From NCBI GenBank assembly GCA_025060195.1, contig JANXCQ010000030.1, positions 1 through 49,421 on the forward strand: a stretch of DNA of 49,421 nt, given 5' to 3'. Under the pieces are notes generated by a model that was given only the letters and a program-made list of their open reading frames with translations, was not told the DNA's origin and made no database searches. Source of the DNA: Gemmatales bacterium (GTDB taxonomy: Bacteria > Planctomycetota > Planctomycetia > Gemmatales > HRBIN36). The translations under genes were made by a program, and so were the position numbers. Below are positions 35,210 through 44,535 of this stretch, piece by piece (the first letter of the stretch is position 1; each line of letters begins with the position of its first letter).

Positions 35210-35611
35210 ATGGACAAGCGACGGGATTTAGAGCAAATGGAAGACGTTTGCTGGTTCGTAATTGTGTGGGTATTGGTGGCGCTTGGCACGGGGGTCGGAC
35301 CAGAACAAGTGAGGGCGTCTCCTGGGGGAAAGCCGCTACCGCGCCCTGACCTTTTGGTGGCACTGGACACAGCAGGAATACAATCGGCTGATGCCCCAAG
35401 AGATAGCGCCTCGTGGCAGGTCTTCCTACCAACTCACCAGTACCATTACCAACCAGCCTTCGGGGTATCCCGCGAAGAGCTCAGATACCTGGCAGGTGCA
35501 GCCGCCAGCGGTAGGCTGTGGTCGGCCTTTCCGCTAACGCGTCCAGGAGTCATGGAGGGTCCTGGGGGAAGTTATACTGGCGTCACTTCGCCCTTTTTCC
35601 CCCGCCGCTAG
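35210..35611 (+). CDS. Hypothetical small secreted protein
   Basis: The 133-residue ORF has a hydrophobic segment near the start (about 13-30, CWFVIVWVLVALGTGVG) followed by VRASPGG, which could be a signal-peptide cleavage region. The rest is Gly/Pro/Tyr-rich (LPTHQYHYQPAFGVSREELRYLAGAAASG) without a recognised domain. The ATG at 35237 (MEDVCWF) is an alternative start that would give a normal-length signal peptide. It lies upstream of rny on the same strand, with a gap of about 65 bp. Confidence 0.5.
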   Translation: MDKRRDLEQMEDVCWFVIVWVLVALGTGVGPEQVRASPGGKPLPRPDLLVALDTAGIQSADAPRDSASWQVFLPTHQYHYQPAFGVSREELRYLAGAAASGRLWSAFPLTRPGVMEGPGGSYTGVTSPFFPRR

Positions 35612-35677
35612 TCCTTTTCCTGCTGGAGCGGGTGTTGTCGGTCAAGTTAGCGTCCCGGCGTGGCCTTGCCGGGAGGT

Positions 35678-37240
35678 ATGAAATTGGACTGGATTCCACA
35701 ACTGGTTTTAGGCATCGCGCTAGGACTGGGGTTAAGCTTTGGGCTGATCTGGGTCTTAGACCGGTGGCGTCTTCGGCGTGTCAAGTGTCAGGCTGAGGCG
35801 GTTTTGGCGCAAGCACGCCAACAGGCTGACCAACTTCTTCGCGACGCCGAACTGCGCGGGCTCGAAGACTTGCAGCGCCGCCGGGACGATCTCGAGCGGG
35901 AAGTGCAAGAGAGCCGCGCCGAATTACGCGAACGCGAACGAAAATTGCAACAGCAAGAAGAAGCCCTCGCGAAACGCCAGCAACTTTTGCACCGGAAAGA
36001 ACGCAGCCTCGAATTAACTCAGAAGAAGCTAGCGGAACAGCAGGAGGCCTTAGCCGCGCGGGAGAAAGAACTCGAAGCTGTCATCACCGAACAACGGCAC
36101 AAGCTCCAAGAAATCTCCGGTCTAAGTCGTGAGGAAGCGGCTTCTCTATTGATGAGCCGCCTGGAACAAGAACTGGCGAGCGAACTGAATCAGCGGATTG
36201 CACGGTTTGAAGAGCGTTTCAAGAATCTAGCTGAGGAACGCGCGCGCGAAATCCTCGTCACCGCCATTCAACGATATGCCGCAGGCCATACTGCAGAAAC
36301 TACAGTCAGCACCGTGGACTTGCCCAATGATGAGATGAAAGGTCGCATCATTGGCCGGGAAGGACGCAATATTCGCACGTTTGAAAGAGTCACGGGCGTA
36401 GATGTCATTATTGACGACACCCCCGGGGTGGTCGTGGTCAGTTCCTTCGATGCGGTGCGACGGGAAGTGGCGCGGCAGGCGCTCAAGAAACTGATTGCCG
36501 ACGGACGCATCCATCCGGCCCGCATCGAAGAAGTTGTACGCGAAACCCAAATCGAAATCGAACGTCAAATAATGGAGGCCGGACGCGCCGCGGTTCAGGA
36601 AGCGAACATCGGCCATGTCTCCGATAAGATCGTGCAACTCTTAGGCCGCCTCAAGTTTCGAACCTCCTACAGCCAGAATGTACTGCAACATAGTCTGGAA
36701 GTAGCACACCTATGTGGCTTACTGGCGGAGGAACTAGGTCTCGATGGCCAACTGGCTCGCCGTTGTGGACTCTTGCACGACATTGGCAAGGCTGCCGACC
36801 ATGATATGGAAGGCGGCCATCCCGAAGTCGGAGCCGAATTGGCGCGTCGTTATGGCGAGACCCGTCAGGAAGTGCTGCATGCCATCTTGTGCCATCATGA
36901 CGACATCAAGAGTGGCCACATTTACACCGTCCTGGTTGCCGCTGCGGATGCCATTAGTGCCAGTCGGCCGGGCGCACGTCGTGAGACCTTGGAAAAATAT
37001 ATCCGGCGCATGCAAGAATTAGAGGCCCTGGCCTTGAGATTTCCTGGAGTCGAACAGGCTTATGCGATCCAAGCGGGACGCGAATTACGTGTCATCGCTC
37101 AAGCGAACAAGACCACAGACCAGGATGCCATCCGCCTCAGCCGCGACATCGCCCGCGCCATCGAGCAAGAATTAGAGTATCCCGGCGATATCAAAGTCAC
37201 GGTCATTCGGGAAATTCGTGCCGTGGAATACGCACGGTAA
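35678..37240 (+). CDS. rny: Ribonuclease Y
   Basis: Rny is the membrane-anchored endoribonuclease that starts mRNA decay in bacteria using it in place of, or in addition to, RNase E. From the ATG at 35678 the product has 520 residues, the family's usual size. The N-terminal transmembrane helix is at about 8-28, and a long Glu/Arg/Gln coiled coil runs to about 190. The KH domain has [10 protein letters not shown] (222-231), and the HD catalytic domain has LLH367D368IGKA followed by HHDD (about 406-409) and [20 protein letters not shown] at 35660 is in frame and would add six residues; GGGAGG lies too close to the ATG (one base gap) to settle the choice. It is upstream of the E1 alpha gene by 155 bp. 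Confidence 0.95.
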   Translation: MKLDWIPQLVLGIALGLGLSFGLIWVLDRWRLRRVKCQAEAVLAQARQQADQLLRDAELRGLEDLQRRRDDLEREVQESRAELRERERKLQQQEEALAKRQQLLHRKERSLELTQKKLAEQQEALAAREKELEAVITEQRHKLQEISGLSREEAASLLMSRLEQELASELNQRIARFEERFKNLAEERAREILVTAIQRYAAGHTAETTVSTVDLPNDEMKGRIIGREGRNIRTFERVTGVDVIIDDTPGVVVVSSFDAVRREVARQALKKLIADGRIHPARIEEVVRETQIEIERQIMEAGRAAVQEANIGHVSDKIVQLLGRLKFRTSYSQNVLQHSLEVAHLCGLLAEELGLDGQLARRCGLLHDIGKAADHDMEGGHPEVGAELARRYGETRQEVLHAILCHHDDIKSGHIYTVLVAAADAISASRPGARRETLEKYIRRMQELEALALRFPGVEQAYAIQAGRELRVIAQANKTTDQDAIRLSRDIARAIEQELEYPGDIKVTVIREIRAVEYAR

Positions 37241-37394
37241 CGGAAGTCGCCTTGCAGGCCCAACGAGGAACGCTACAACAATCGGTAAGCTCCTCATCTG
37301 TGCGGCTCAGTCTGCGAAAAATAGTTAATGAAAACATAAAGGAAGAAGACTCCGGTATCCGGTCGCAACTTAATCGAGGGAGGCCTGTGAGTGC

Positions 37395-38501
37395 ATGCCC
37401 CGCCAGCCACTCGTTCAATTCCAAGTGGACTATTTGCAAATCTTAGATGAAAATGGCCGGGTGGATGCTGCCTTAGAGCCATCTTTGCCACAGGCCACGT
37501 TGCTACAAATCCATCGTTGCATGACTCTAGCACGTTTGCTCGATCGGCGCATGCACATATTGCAGCAGCAAGGGCGGATGGGGACCTTTCCGAGTTGTTA
37601 CGGTCAAGAAGCGGCTGGTCTGGGCTGTGTGTTAGCGCTACGGCCTGATGACTGGCTCGTGCCCGCGTACCGCGAAACTTCGGCATTATTCTACCGCGGT
37701 TTGCCCATGAAAAACGTCCTGCTTTTTTGGATGGGGTTGGAAGAAGGAAACTATTGGTCGCCACAGTTACGCGTGCTCAGTATTCCGATACTGATTGGCA
37801 GCCAGACACTCCACGCAGTCGGTATTGCTCTGGCCTGCCAAATACGGGGCAGCGACGAGGTTACGATGGTCTTCTTCGGCGACGGGGCCACTTCCGAGGG
37901 CGATTTCCACGAGGCCTGCAACTTGGCCGGCGTATACCAGGCACCAGTGGTCTTTGTCTGCATCAACAATCAGTACGCTATTTCTGTGCCGCGTTGTTTA
38001 CAATCGCATTCCGAAACCCTGGCGCAAAAAGCTATCGCCTATGGCTTCCCAGGGATCGTCGTGGACGGAAACGACGTGTTGGCTTGCTACGTGGCTGCTC
38101 AGGAAGCGGTGCAGCGAGCCCGACGCGGTCAGGGACCGACACTAATTGAATGCCTGACCTACCGCCTCGGCCCACATACCACAGCCGACGATCCCCGTCG
38201 TTATCGCAGTGAACAGGAACGCCTGCAATGGGAAGCCAAGGACCCCTTGAAACGGTGGCGCATCTATCTAGAGCAACGTGGCCTATGGTCGGAGTCTCAG
38301 CAACTCGAGTTAGAGCGCGAGTTACTAGCAGAGATTGACGCAGCCGTGCGTCAGGCAGAGTATGACTTGGCCCATGCGGATCCATTAGAAATGTTCGATT
38401 TTGTTTACGCCGAGTTACCGCCCGACTTAGCCGCACAACGTCGGGAAGCCGCGGAACATGTAGCCCAAACAGATACCGTGTCCGCTTCGGCGAGGAGATA
38501 A
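37395..38501 (+). CDS. pdhA: 2-oxoacid (pyruvate) dehydrogenase E1 component, alpha subunit
   Basis: The thiamine-diphosphate-binding half of E1 decarboxylates pyruvate (or a branched-chain 2-oxoacid) and passes the acyl group to E2. The 368-residue protein has the TPP motif G162-DG...NN191-192 (FGDGATSEGDFHEACNLAGVYQAPVVFVCINNQ region), GTFPSCYGQEAAGLGCVLAL, the LVPAYRE loop and the phosphorylation-loop-like HTTADDPRRYRS. These make it an E1 alpha of the two-subunit type, closest in pattern to PdhA/AcoA/BkdA. The substrate cannot be fixed from sequence, so the symbol is a best guess. GGGAGG precedes the ATG at 37395. The beta-subunit gene begins three bases after its stop codon. Confidence 0.9.
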   Translation: MPRQPLVQFQVDYLQILDENGRVDAALEPSLPQATLLQIHRCMTLARLLDRRMHILQQQGRMGTFPSCYGQEAAGLGCVLALRPDDWLVPAYRETSALFYRGLPMKNVLLFWMGLEEGNYWSPQLRVLSIPILIGSQTLHAVGIALACQIRGSDEVTMVFFGDGATSEGDFHEACNLAGVYQAPVVFVCINNQYAISVPRCLQSHSETLAQKAIAYGFPGIVVDGNDVLACYVAAQEAVQRARRGQGPTLIECLTYRLGPHTTADDPRRYRSEQERLQWEAKDPLKRWRIYLEQRGLWSESQQLELERELLAEIDAAVRQAEYDLAHADPLEMFDFVYAELPPDLAAQRREAAEHVAQTDTVSASARR

Positions 38502-38504
38502 CCA

Positions 38505-39485
38505 GTGGCCCTACGCAACATGGTACAAGCGCTCAATTGGGCACTACGCCAAGAGATGGCCCGGGACGAGCGGGTTGTGGTTTTCGGGGAAGATGTGGCG
38601 CGGCAGGGCGGCGTGTTTCGCGTAACTGAGGGTTTGCTCGAACAGTTTGGGAGTAAACGCGTCTTTGATACGCCAGTTTCCGAAGCGGGTATTATCGGCA
38701 TTTCAACTGGCTTGGCGTTAGCGGGCATGCGACCCGTATGTGAAATTCAGTTTAGTGGCTTCATGTTTAACGCTTTTCATCAACTGGGTCTGATGGCAGC
38801 GCGTTATCGCTCCCGGTCCCGGGGACTCTATAGTGTGCCCATGGTGGTACGCGCACCCTGGGGCGGCGGCGTTCGGGCTTTGGAGTTGCATAACGAAAGC
38901 GAAGAAGCGGTATACGCTCAGATGCCGGGAGTGAAAGTCGTAATCCCTTCTCGTCCTCGGCGCGCCCGTGCCTTACTGGTGGCCAGCATTCGCGACCCTG
39001 ACCCAGTCGTCTTCCTCGAACCTAAACGCGTCTATCGTTCTCTACGCGAAGAGGTTCCCGACGAAGAGGAAGTATTCCCCATAGGGAAGGCGGAAATAGT
39101 CCGTAGTGGCCGCAATCTTACCCTTATCACCTATGGTGCTTTCCTCCAGGAGTGCTTGCAAGCAGCTGAGCTGGCAGAGCGAGATTTCGGAGTGACGATC
39201 GAGGTCATTGACCTGCTAACGATCGTTCCGATGGATACGCGTACGATTGTTGAATCCGTGAAAAAAACGGGACGTTGTGTCATTGTACATGAAGCACCGC
39301 GCAGCTGTGGTATAGCTGCTGAGATCATTGCCCGTATTAACGAACAATGCCTGTTATATCTCCATGCCCCTATCGCGCGCGTTACAGGTTACGACATTCC
39401 CTACCCGTTCTTTGCTCGGGAACACGCCTACTTGCCTACGATTCCCCGAATTCTCGACGCGATTCGACGCACCCTCGAATTCTGA
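38505..39485 (+). CDS. pdhB: 2-oxoacid (pyruvate) dehydrogenase E1 component, beta subunit
   Basis: The 326-residue protein has the transketolase-like beta-subunit blocks VVVFGEDVARQGGVFRVTEGL, KRVFDTPVSEAGIIGISTGLALAGMRPVCEIQF, and MVVRAPWGGGVRALELHNES. Its C-terminal domain has LTLITYGAFLQECLQAAEL and VIDLLTIVPMDTRTIVESVKKTGRCVIVHEAP. It starts with GTG at 38505 behind GAGGAG, three bases after pdhA, so the two subunits are translationally coupled. E2 (lipoyl transacylase) and E3 genes are not in the window and would have to be elsewhere. Convergent with rpsR. Confidence 0.92.
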   Translation: MALRNMVQALNWALRQEMARDERVVVFGEDVARQGGVFRVTEGLLEQFGSKRVFDTPVSEAGIIGISTGLALAGMRPVCEIQFSGFMFNAFHQLGLMAARYRSRSRGLYSVPMVVRAPWGGGVRALELHNESEEAVYAQMPGVKVVIPSRPRRARALLVASIRDPDPVVFLEPKRVYRSLREEVPDEEEVFPIGKAEIVRSGRNLTLITYGAFLQECLQAAELAERDFGVTIEVIDLLTIVPMDTRTIVESVKKTGRCVIVHEAPRSCGIAAEIIARINEQCLLYLHAPIARVTGYDIPYPFFAREHAYLPTIPRILDAIRRTLEF

Positions 39486-39496
39486 AACAACATGTG

Positions 39497-39739
39497 TTAC
39501 TCGCCTACGTATGGTAATAGGGCCATGTAACGAGCGCGTTTAATGGCGCGGCTGATAGCGCGTTGATAAGCGGCACAAAGATAGGTCCGCTTACGACCCA
39601 GGATCTTCGCCTGGCTCGTCATGAGCCGCTTCAAGCCGCTTGTATCCTTGTAATCTACAAAAACGGGCCTGGGGCACCCTTGCGGCGTGCAAAATCGGCA
39701 CCGATGTTTCGGACCGAGGATAATACGTCGCTTCGCCAC
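39497..39739 (-). CDS. rpsR: 30S ribosomal protein bS18
   Basis: The 80-residue protein is a complete bS18, with KHRCRFC, VDYKDTSGLKRLMTSQAKILGRKRTYLCAAYQRAISRAIKRARYMALLPY. It binds bS6 on the 30S platform. Its N-terminus carries three Cys (C14, C17, C22) in a CxxC-like arrangement, which could bind zinc as in C+ forms of ribosomal proteins. The gene stands apart from the usual rpsF-rpsR-rplI cluster and is convergent with pdhB. Confidence 0.96.
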   Translation of the reverse strand: MAKRRIILGPKHRCRFCTPQGCPRPVFVDYKDTSGLKRLMTSQAKILGRKRTYLCAAYQRAISRAIKRARYMALLPYVGE

Positions 39740-39838
39740 CTTTTCCTCTCTGCAAGTTTAAGGGGTATAACAGCCACAAATTTGTCTAGAGAGAAGGCTG
39801 CAGCGGGCCTGAGCCAGCCCGTTGTGAAAAATCAATGA

Positions 39839-39858
39839 GCCGACCGCTCAGGGTCGGC
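39839..39858 (-). terminator. Hairpin terminator candidate after tRNA-Asp
   Basis: GCCGACC (39839-39845) pairs with GGTCGGC (39852-39858) around a 6-base loop. Read on the minus strand, T-rich sequence (ATTTTTC) follows within ten bases. It lies 13 bases past the 3' end of the tRNA and before rpsR. Confidence 0.55.
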
Positions 39859-39871
39859 CCACCAATGCCAG

Positions 39872-39945
39872 CGAGGGCGACGGGACTCGAACCCGCAACC
39901 TCCGGATCGACAGTCCGGCACTCTGACCAATTGAGCTACGCCCCC
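39872..39945 (-). tRNA. tRNA-Asp (GTC)
   Basis: A cloverleaf can be drawn on the minus strand over 74 bases. The acceptor stem GGGGGCG pairs with CGCCCTC (one G-T). The D arm has AGCTCAATTGGTCAGAGTG, and the anticodon stem CCGGA/TCCGG holds the loop CTGTCGA with anticodon GTC (Asp). The T arm reads GCGGGTTCGAGTCCCGT and the discriminator is G. The 3' CCA is not encoded. Confidence 0.96.
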
Positions 39946-39996
39946 GTTGGCGATCTAATAATACGGTCAAAGCCGCACGATGGCAAGAGGGGATTT

Positions 39997-41934
39997 CTAA
40001 GGTGCATTAGGCTTTTGCTCGGGGGGACGTGTGCGGATGCGGATACGTCCGGGCTTATCACTGATTGCGCCGAAGAAAACGAAGCACATTTCGTCCGTCG
40101 TCTGTTCGCCAAATATCACCGGGCGCGGTGGATTATTCGGATTATTCGGGTTGTCTGCTGAATTGTCATAGTGGGCGACGACTTCCAATCGAGTCCCAGC
40201 GGGCAGAGGAAGCGGTTGTTTCAAGAAATAAGTTTCTTGCCAATTGTAATCCCAAGGATCAATGTAAAGCAAGGTCTTCGGTTGGTCGCCAGGCACGGTG
40301 TAAGTTACCCGGATATCTTTTCCAATTAAGTGCATGTGGGGTAGCACGCTCAGGATAGTCGCTTCCTGTTCCAGCCAGATTTCGCCCTTGACCTCGAAAT
40401 TCTTCGCACCAGCAGGAATGAAGAGGAAACGACCAGGTAGCACGAGCGTTTGCAAGCGATGGGTAATCTGCTCCTCGGGTTTGGCGAAGTATAAGGCGAC
40501 TTGGAGACGATCGCGCTCGACCTTGCCGGTGCGGTGGTAATGCACCTGCAGCAGAATATCGCTATCCTTGGGCAAATAATAAGCCACACCCGGCGGCAAG
40601 TAATGGGGCAACAGTCCCGGAGCCCAACCCCCGAAGCCGCCCCTCGGGAGCACACCGCGACCGAATCCCATGGCCACCGTGTAACCTGGGCCCGTGTCGT
40701 AACCTTCGGGATGTTTCGGCTTAGCCCGCTCTTCTTGTTCCAATTTGTCGGCCATACCCTTGGGGATGATCATGTTGAGCGTATGATGCACAACACGCCG
40801 ATTGCTCGGTCGAACCTCGAACGCCTTGATAAACTTGTCTTCCGTCAGGTTATGCCGAAAAATGAAGCAACGGAACAGATCCCGCCCCTCAGGGCCTACA
40901 ATCATGTCTTCGGGGAGCTCCAACACAAGATCAGGTTTGCCTAAGTACCAATCGTCCGACCAAGTGCGAGGCGGGGGCGCGTCTTTCGGATCCCCTTCGG
41001 GCATACCCGCATCCACCCAACGCGCCAAAGTGGCAAGTTCCTGTTCGCTGAGACGCCGTTCATTATGGAAAAACCCGCGTGGCTCACGCACACGCCAAGG
41101 AGGCATCCATCTGCTGGCCGTGAACTCCTTAATGTCGCGCCCCCACTTCACGGCTTGGCGATACGTCATGAGCGGAAACGGCGCTACGTTATTGGGCCGA
41201 TGACACTCCTGACAATGCCGTTGCAAAATGGGTAGGACATCACGGTAATAGGTAACTTCGGCCGCTGCTTGTGGATTGGGGTTAGTGACCTTTTCCGGTT
41301 TGGCAATCTCGCAGCCGTACGCCTGCGTTTCGCGGACGCTGATAGGCTTTCCCTGGAGATACTCGTCTAGGGCTATTTTGACATGTTGCCGCGTGACAAC
41401 GGGACGAGGCTTGAGCCGCCCATAGTATTGGTCGTCAATAGCGCCGCGGTAAAGGACACGGCGCCCGCTATCCAGGACCACCGCCTGTGGCGTCAGGGTA
41501 GCGCCCACACTGCGCGCCAACTCCTGTCGACGGTCTAGCAGCAAGGGGAGCGTTACTTTCGCCTCCTGCAACATCTCCCGCAAGCTTTCCTCACTCTCTT
41601 CAGGATTGCTGCACACCAGGAGGAAAGCCACGTTTCGAGGCTTATAGTGCTTGGCCAAGTCGGCAATCACGGGCAGGTAATTGCCCACCATCGGACACTC
41701 AGTTGAGACAAATACTAAGACCACAGCTCGATGGGTGGCACATGCCGCGCTCAGCGACCAACCTTGGCCCTGCAAATCACGCAGAGAGACGTCCGTCACA
41801 GGTCCAGGCTCGTCCTGCGACTCGCCTTTCGGCTCCGCGCGACTGGCGGGCAGGCCTAGAAGAACACATAATGCCACGATTGCTACTAGCGCTCCTGCGC
41901 ACCCTAGCCACCGACTCAACCCCGTTCTACTCAT
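39997..41934 (-). CDS. Redoxin / cytochrome c / copper type-II ascorbate-dependent monooxygenase-like fusion
   Basis: The 645-residue exported protein has a signal peptide (about 9-33) and three modules. Residues 45-200 form a thioredoxin/peroxiredoxin-like domain with C80 in FVSTECPMVGNYLP. Residues 225-320 are a c-type cytochrome domain with haem motif C241-Q-E-C244-H245 and the probable axial Met277 in ASRWMPPW. Residues 330-645 resemble peptidylglycine alpha-hydroxylating/dopamine beta-monooxygenase folds: H383-H384, H465/H467 in VHYH, H533-x-H535 in LPHMH and M616 in TTDEMCF match the CuH and CuM ligand pattern. Such enzymes hydroxylate C-H bonds with O2. Here the haem module could deliver electrons in place of ascorbate (inference). 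The order redoxin-haem-copper is recurrent in planctomycetes, but its chemistry is unknown. Confidence 0.88.
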   Translation of the reverse strand: MSRTGLSRWLGCAGALVAIVALCVLLGLPASRAEPKGESQDEPGPVTDVSLRDLQGQGWSLSAACATHRAVVLVFVSTECPMVGNYLPVIADLAKHYKPRNVAFLLVCSNPEESEESLREMLQEAKVTLPLLLDRRQELARSVGATLTPQAVVLDSGRRVLYRGAIDDQYYGRLKPRPVVTRQHVKIALDEYLQGKPISVRETQAYGCEIAKPEKVTNPNPQAAAEVTYYRDVLPILQRHCQECHRPNNVAPFPLMTYRQAVKWGRDIKEFTASRWMPPWRVREPRGFFHNERRLSEQELATLARWVDAGMPEGDPKDAPPPRTWSDDWYLGKPDLVLELPEDMIVGPEGRDLFRCFIFRHNLTEDKFIKAFEVRPSNRRVVHHTLNMIIPKGMADKLEQEERAKPKHPEGYDTGPGYTVAMGFGRGVLPRGGFGGWAPGLLPHYLPPGVAYYLPKDSDILLQVHYHRTGKVERDRLQVALYFAKPEEQITHRLQTLVLPGRFLFIPAGAKNFEVKGEIWLEQEATILSVLPHMHLIGKDIRVTYTVPGDQPKTLLYIDPWDYNWQETYFLKQPLPLPAGTRLEVVAHYDNSADNPNNPNNPPRPVIFGEQTTDEMCFVFFGAISDKPGRIRIRTRPPEQKPNAP

Positions 41935-42840
41935 CCGCGTGCTCCTCCCTCCGCTATCTGCTTACCAGCTATTCAACCATGCAAAATCACTTCGTTGACC
42001 ATTAGTGATGCTACCATACCATTTTTATTACTCTTGTGGGTATGGAAAAGTTTCGCCGCTCGAGCATTTGCTTCTTAGCACTATGTCGGGTTCGCTGATG
42101 TCCAAAGGTTTGTCATTGCTTTCCGGTTACGGCCACCTGTAATCCAGCGAGAAAAGATTGTGGTAGAACAAGGTTTAGCGCTCCCCACTGGTCAGCAGGT
42201 GGAAAACAAAATCATGCCAGCGTCAGAACCACAAAATCCTTGATCACCCTCTGGGCCAGGCTGAAGTGCACAATGGCTGATTGGTAGGATAACAGCTCGG
42301 GGCTTCAGCCAAGAGCGACGAAAAACCGGCATGCAGCTTTCGGCCCCAGCTTGACCATGAGGGGCCTTCCCTTCCTATGCATTCATCAGCACAGCACAAA
42401 CTGCATCGGCAACGAAAACAAACTCGGTCAGGAGACTGCAGGTATTTTAGTCTAAGGGACTCGCGCTCATATCCTCATCCCCAGCGCTGCAGAATCCGCT
42501 TTCCATAGGAAAGGCAGTGCAACCTTGACTCCCGACCACAGAAGTATTGCATATTTGTTGGCGTAAAAACAGCAGGCAACGGCGAGCTGGCTTTGCTGCT
42601 GCCTGAGCCAAACGTTGCGCACCTTTGACTCCTAAGGCCGTAGCAGGGTTGCACTTCCGTATAAAGGCAGAGTCTTTCGCTCTAATGTTGGGGCTGCCCG
42701 TTAATCCACAGTCCGCTGACGCTGACCGTGGCCTACACCGCTCTTTTCCTGGATAATGTTTGGCAACACTGTGTGAAGCTCGCTTGTATTCCCTCCTGTG
42801 GTAAAAGTGGCCCGCTGCGTTCGTTCGACCATCAAATATG

Positions 42841-42983
42841 TTGGCGTAATCCAGGAAAGTTACAATGATAAAATGACCACGGTAGCCGAAGCACTTCTTC
42901 GGTTGTGGTCGTCAGCCCAGGAAGGTGCTTTTCTTTAATGGTCTCAACCCGCTAATGGCGTAATCCATGAGAGTTACCATAAT
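42841..42983. repeat. Imperfect direct repeat pair flanking hairpins
   Basis: Two copies of a 29-base unit, sharing TGGCGTAATCCA and the ending ...GTTAC, are spaced by 114 bases start to start. Both lie within 230 bases upstream of the CapA-like gene, so they may bind a regulator. Confidence 0.5.
42886..42936 (+). promoter_or_regulatory. Alternative hairpins (attenuator-like) upstream of capA-like gene
   Basis: CCGAAG (42886-42891) pairs with CTTCGG (42897-42902). Overlapping AAGCACTT (42889-42896) can instead pair with AAGTGCTT-like sequence at 42922-42930, which is followed by TTCTTT. The two pairings exclude each other, as in transcription attenuators. No leader ORF was identified, so this remains a candidate. 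Confidence 0.35.
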
Positions 42984-43062
42984 CCGACTTCTGTTGGCTT
43001 TTTCGCCAATGCAAACACCAGGAGAACTGGCTCGCCCCCCTTAGGCGTACTCAGGCAGGGCC

Positions 43063-44199
43063 ATGACGCCGATACGCTTGTTTTTGTGTGGCGACGTGAT
43101 GACAGGACGGGGCATTGATCAAATCCTGCCCCATCCGTGCAACCCCGTTCTCTACGAACCTGCAGTGCGCGATGCTCGGCTTTACGTTGCTTTGGCAGAG
43201 CAAATGCATGGGCCGATCCCGAGGCCCGTGGATTTCGCTTACATCTGGGGGGACGCCTTGGCAGTACTGGAACAGGCTCAGCCCGACTTGGGCATCGTCA
43301 ACTTGGAGACCAGTATCACGACGTTCGAGCAACCCTGGCCCGATAAGGAAATCCACTACCGCATGCACCCAAAAAATGTCCCATGCCTGACTGTCGCGCG
43401 GATTGATTGCTGCGTTTTGGCCAACAATCACGTGCTCGACTGGGGCTACTCAGGACTTCTCGAAACCTTGCAAACCTTAGACGAAGTCGGCTTAGCCCAC
43501 GCAGGTGCAGGTGCCAACCTCACGCAAGCTCAGGCGCCCGCAATTTTGCCAGTTCCTGGCCGAGGACGTGTTCTCGTTTTCGGTTTAGGTTCCACCACAA
43601 GCGGTATTCCAAGGGAATGGGCCGCGGCCGATGACCGACCCGGCGTATATTTGCTGCCAGACCTTTCCGAAGCAACCGCCCAACGGTTGGCTCAGGTTAT
43701 GTTCGCCTATAAACGGCCCGGCGATATAATCGTAGCTTCGATTCATTGGGGTGCGAATTGGGGTTATGATATTCCCGACCAGCAAATTCGCTTCGCGCAT
43801 TGCCTCGTTGACGCGGGCGTGGATATCGTTCACGGCCACTCTTCCCATCACGTCAAGGGCATCGAAGTGTATCATGACAAGCTGATACTCTACGGCTGCG
43901 GTGATTTTCTCAATGACTACGAAGGCATCGGCGGTTACTCTTGGTATCGTGGCGACTTGGTCGTGATGTATCTGGCCGATGTCAACCCCGATACGGGTGA
44001 ATTGCTAGAACTGCGCTTGATCCCGTTCCAATCGCGCCGCCTACGCCTCACCCGGGCGTCTCCCGAAGACGTACGTTGGCTAGCTCGACAGCTCAATGAA
44101 TTGGGGAACTCCCTCGGCACCTGGGTAGAACTCCCCGATGAGCACCACCTGTCGCTTCGTTGGCGTTCGACAAAGACATTCCAGCCCATGCAGCAATGA
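43063..44199 (+). CDS. CapA-family (poly-gamma-glutamate capsule-like) metallophosphatase-fold protein
   Basis: The 378-residue protein carries the CapA blocks LFLCGDVMTGRGID, GIVNLETSITTFE, DCCVLANNHVLDWGYSGLLETL, IVASIHWGANWGYDIP and DIVHGHSSHHVKGIEVYHDKLILYGCGDF. These belong to a metallophosphoesterase-like fold first linked to poly-gamma-glutamate capsule synthesis in Bacillus. No capB/capC-type ligase or membrane anchor is adjacent, and the protein has no signal peptide, so a role outside capsule formation is likely. The ATG at 43063 is preceded by AGGCAGGG. The region upstream holds the repeat and hairpins described separately. Confidence 0.87.
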   Translation: MTPIRLFLCGDVMTGRGIDQILPHPCNPVLYEPAVRDARLYVALAEQMHGPIPRPVDFAYIWGDALAVLEQAQPDLGIVNLETSITTFEQPWPDKEIHYRMHPKNVPCLTVARIDCCVLANNHVLDWGYSGLLETLQTLDEVGLAHAGAGANLTQAQAPAILPVPGRGRVLVFGLGSTTSGIPREWAAADDRPGVYLLPDLSEATAQRLAQVMFAYKRPGDIIVASIHWGANWGYDIPDQQIRFAHCLVDAGVDIVHGHSSHHVKGIEVYHDKLILYGCGDFLNDYEGIGGYSWYRGDLVVMYLADVNPDTGELLELRLIPFQSRRLRLTRASPEDVRWLARQLNELGNSLGTWVELPDEHHLSLRWRSTKTFQPMQQ

Positions 44200-44535
44200 T
44201 CGCTCCCATCAGGCCTGTTGGGCTTTCGCCGAGTCGCTGAAATTCGGAGCAATGCACTGATGCAAAGCCGCACAGCTGGGACGCGCTCCGGATGAAATGG
44301 TTATGCGGAATCAGGTCAAATGGGCGCCTTTCGCGACCCAAAAAGCTGCCCCACTACTTGCGCAACTCACGTCCGTTCGCAGAGAACGACCGGAAGGAAA
44401 CCGAGCGATGGGTTGGTGAAGTTACCACATGCCAAAGTACATAGGTTCGTACACTACGTGGCCACTAGCGGCAGTTAACTACGAAGCTCTTTCCGAAACG
44501 TCACCAACGCAACGACCCCGCGAACCTCACAGCCA
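44200..44535. other. Intergenic stretch downstream of the CapA-like gene
   Basis: About 335 bp with no recognised gene. It leads into a decayed minus-strand reading frame. Confidence 0.35.

Larger units (their letters stand above)
41935..43062. other. Gene-free intergenic region with imperfect repeat and hairpins
   Basis: Over 1.1 kb without a supported ORF. Near its right end is an imperfect 29-base direct repeat (42841-42869 and 42955-42983, 24 of 29 identical) with nested hairpins between the copies (see separate entry). The remainder shows no coding pattern and no recognised RNA. Confidence 0.5.
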
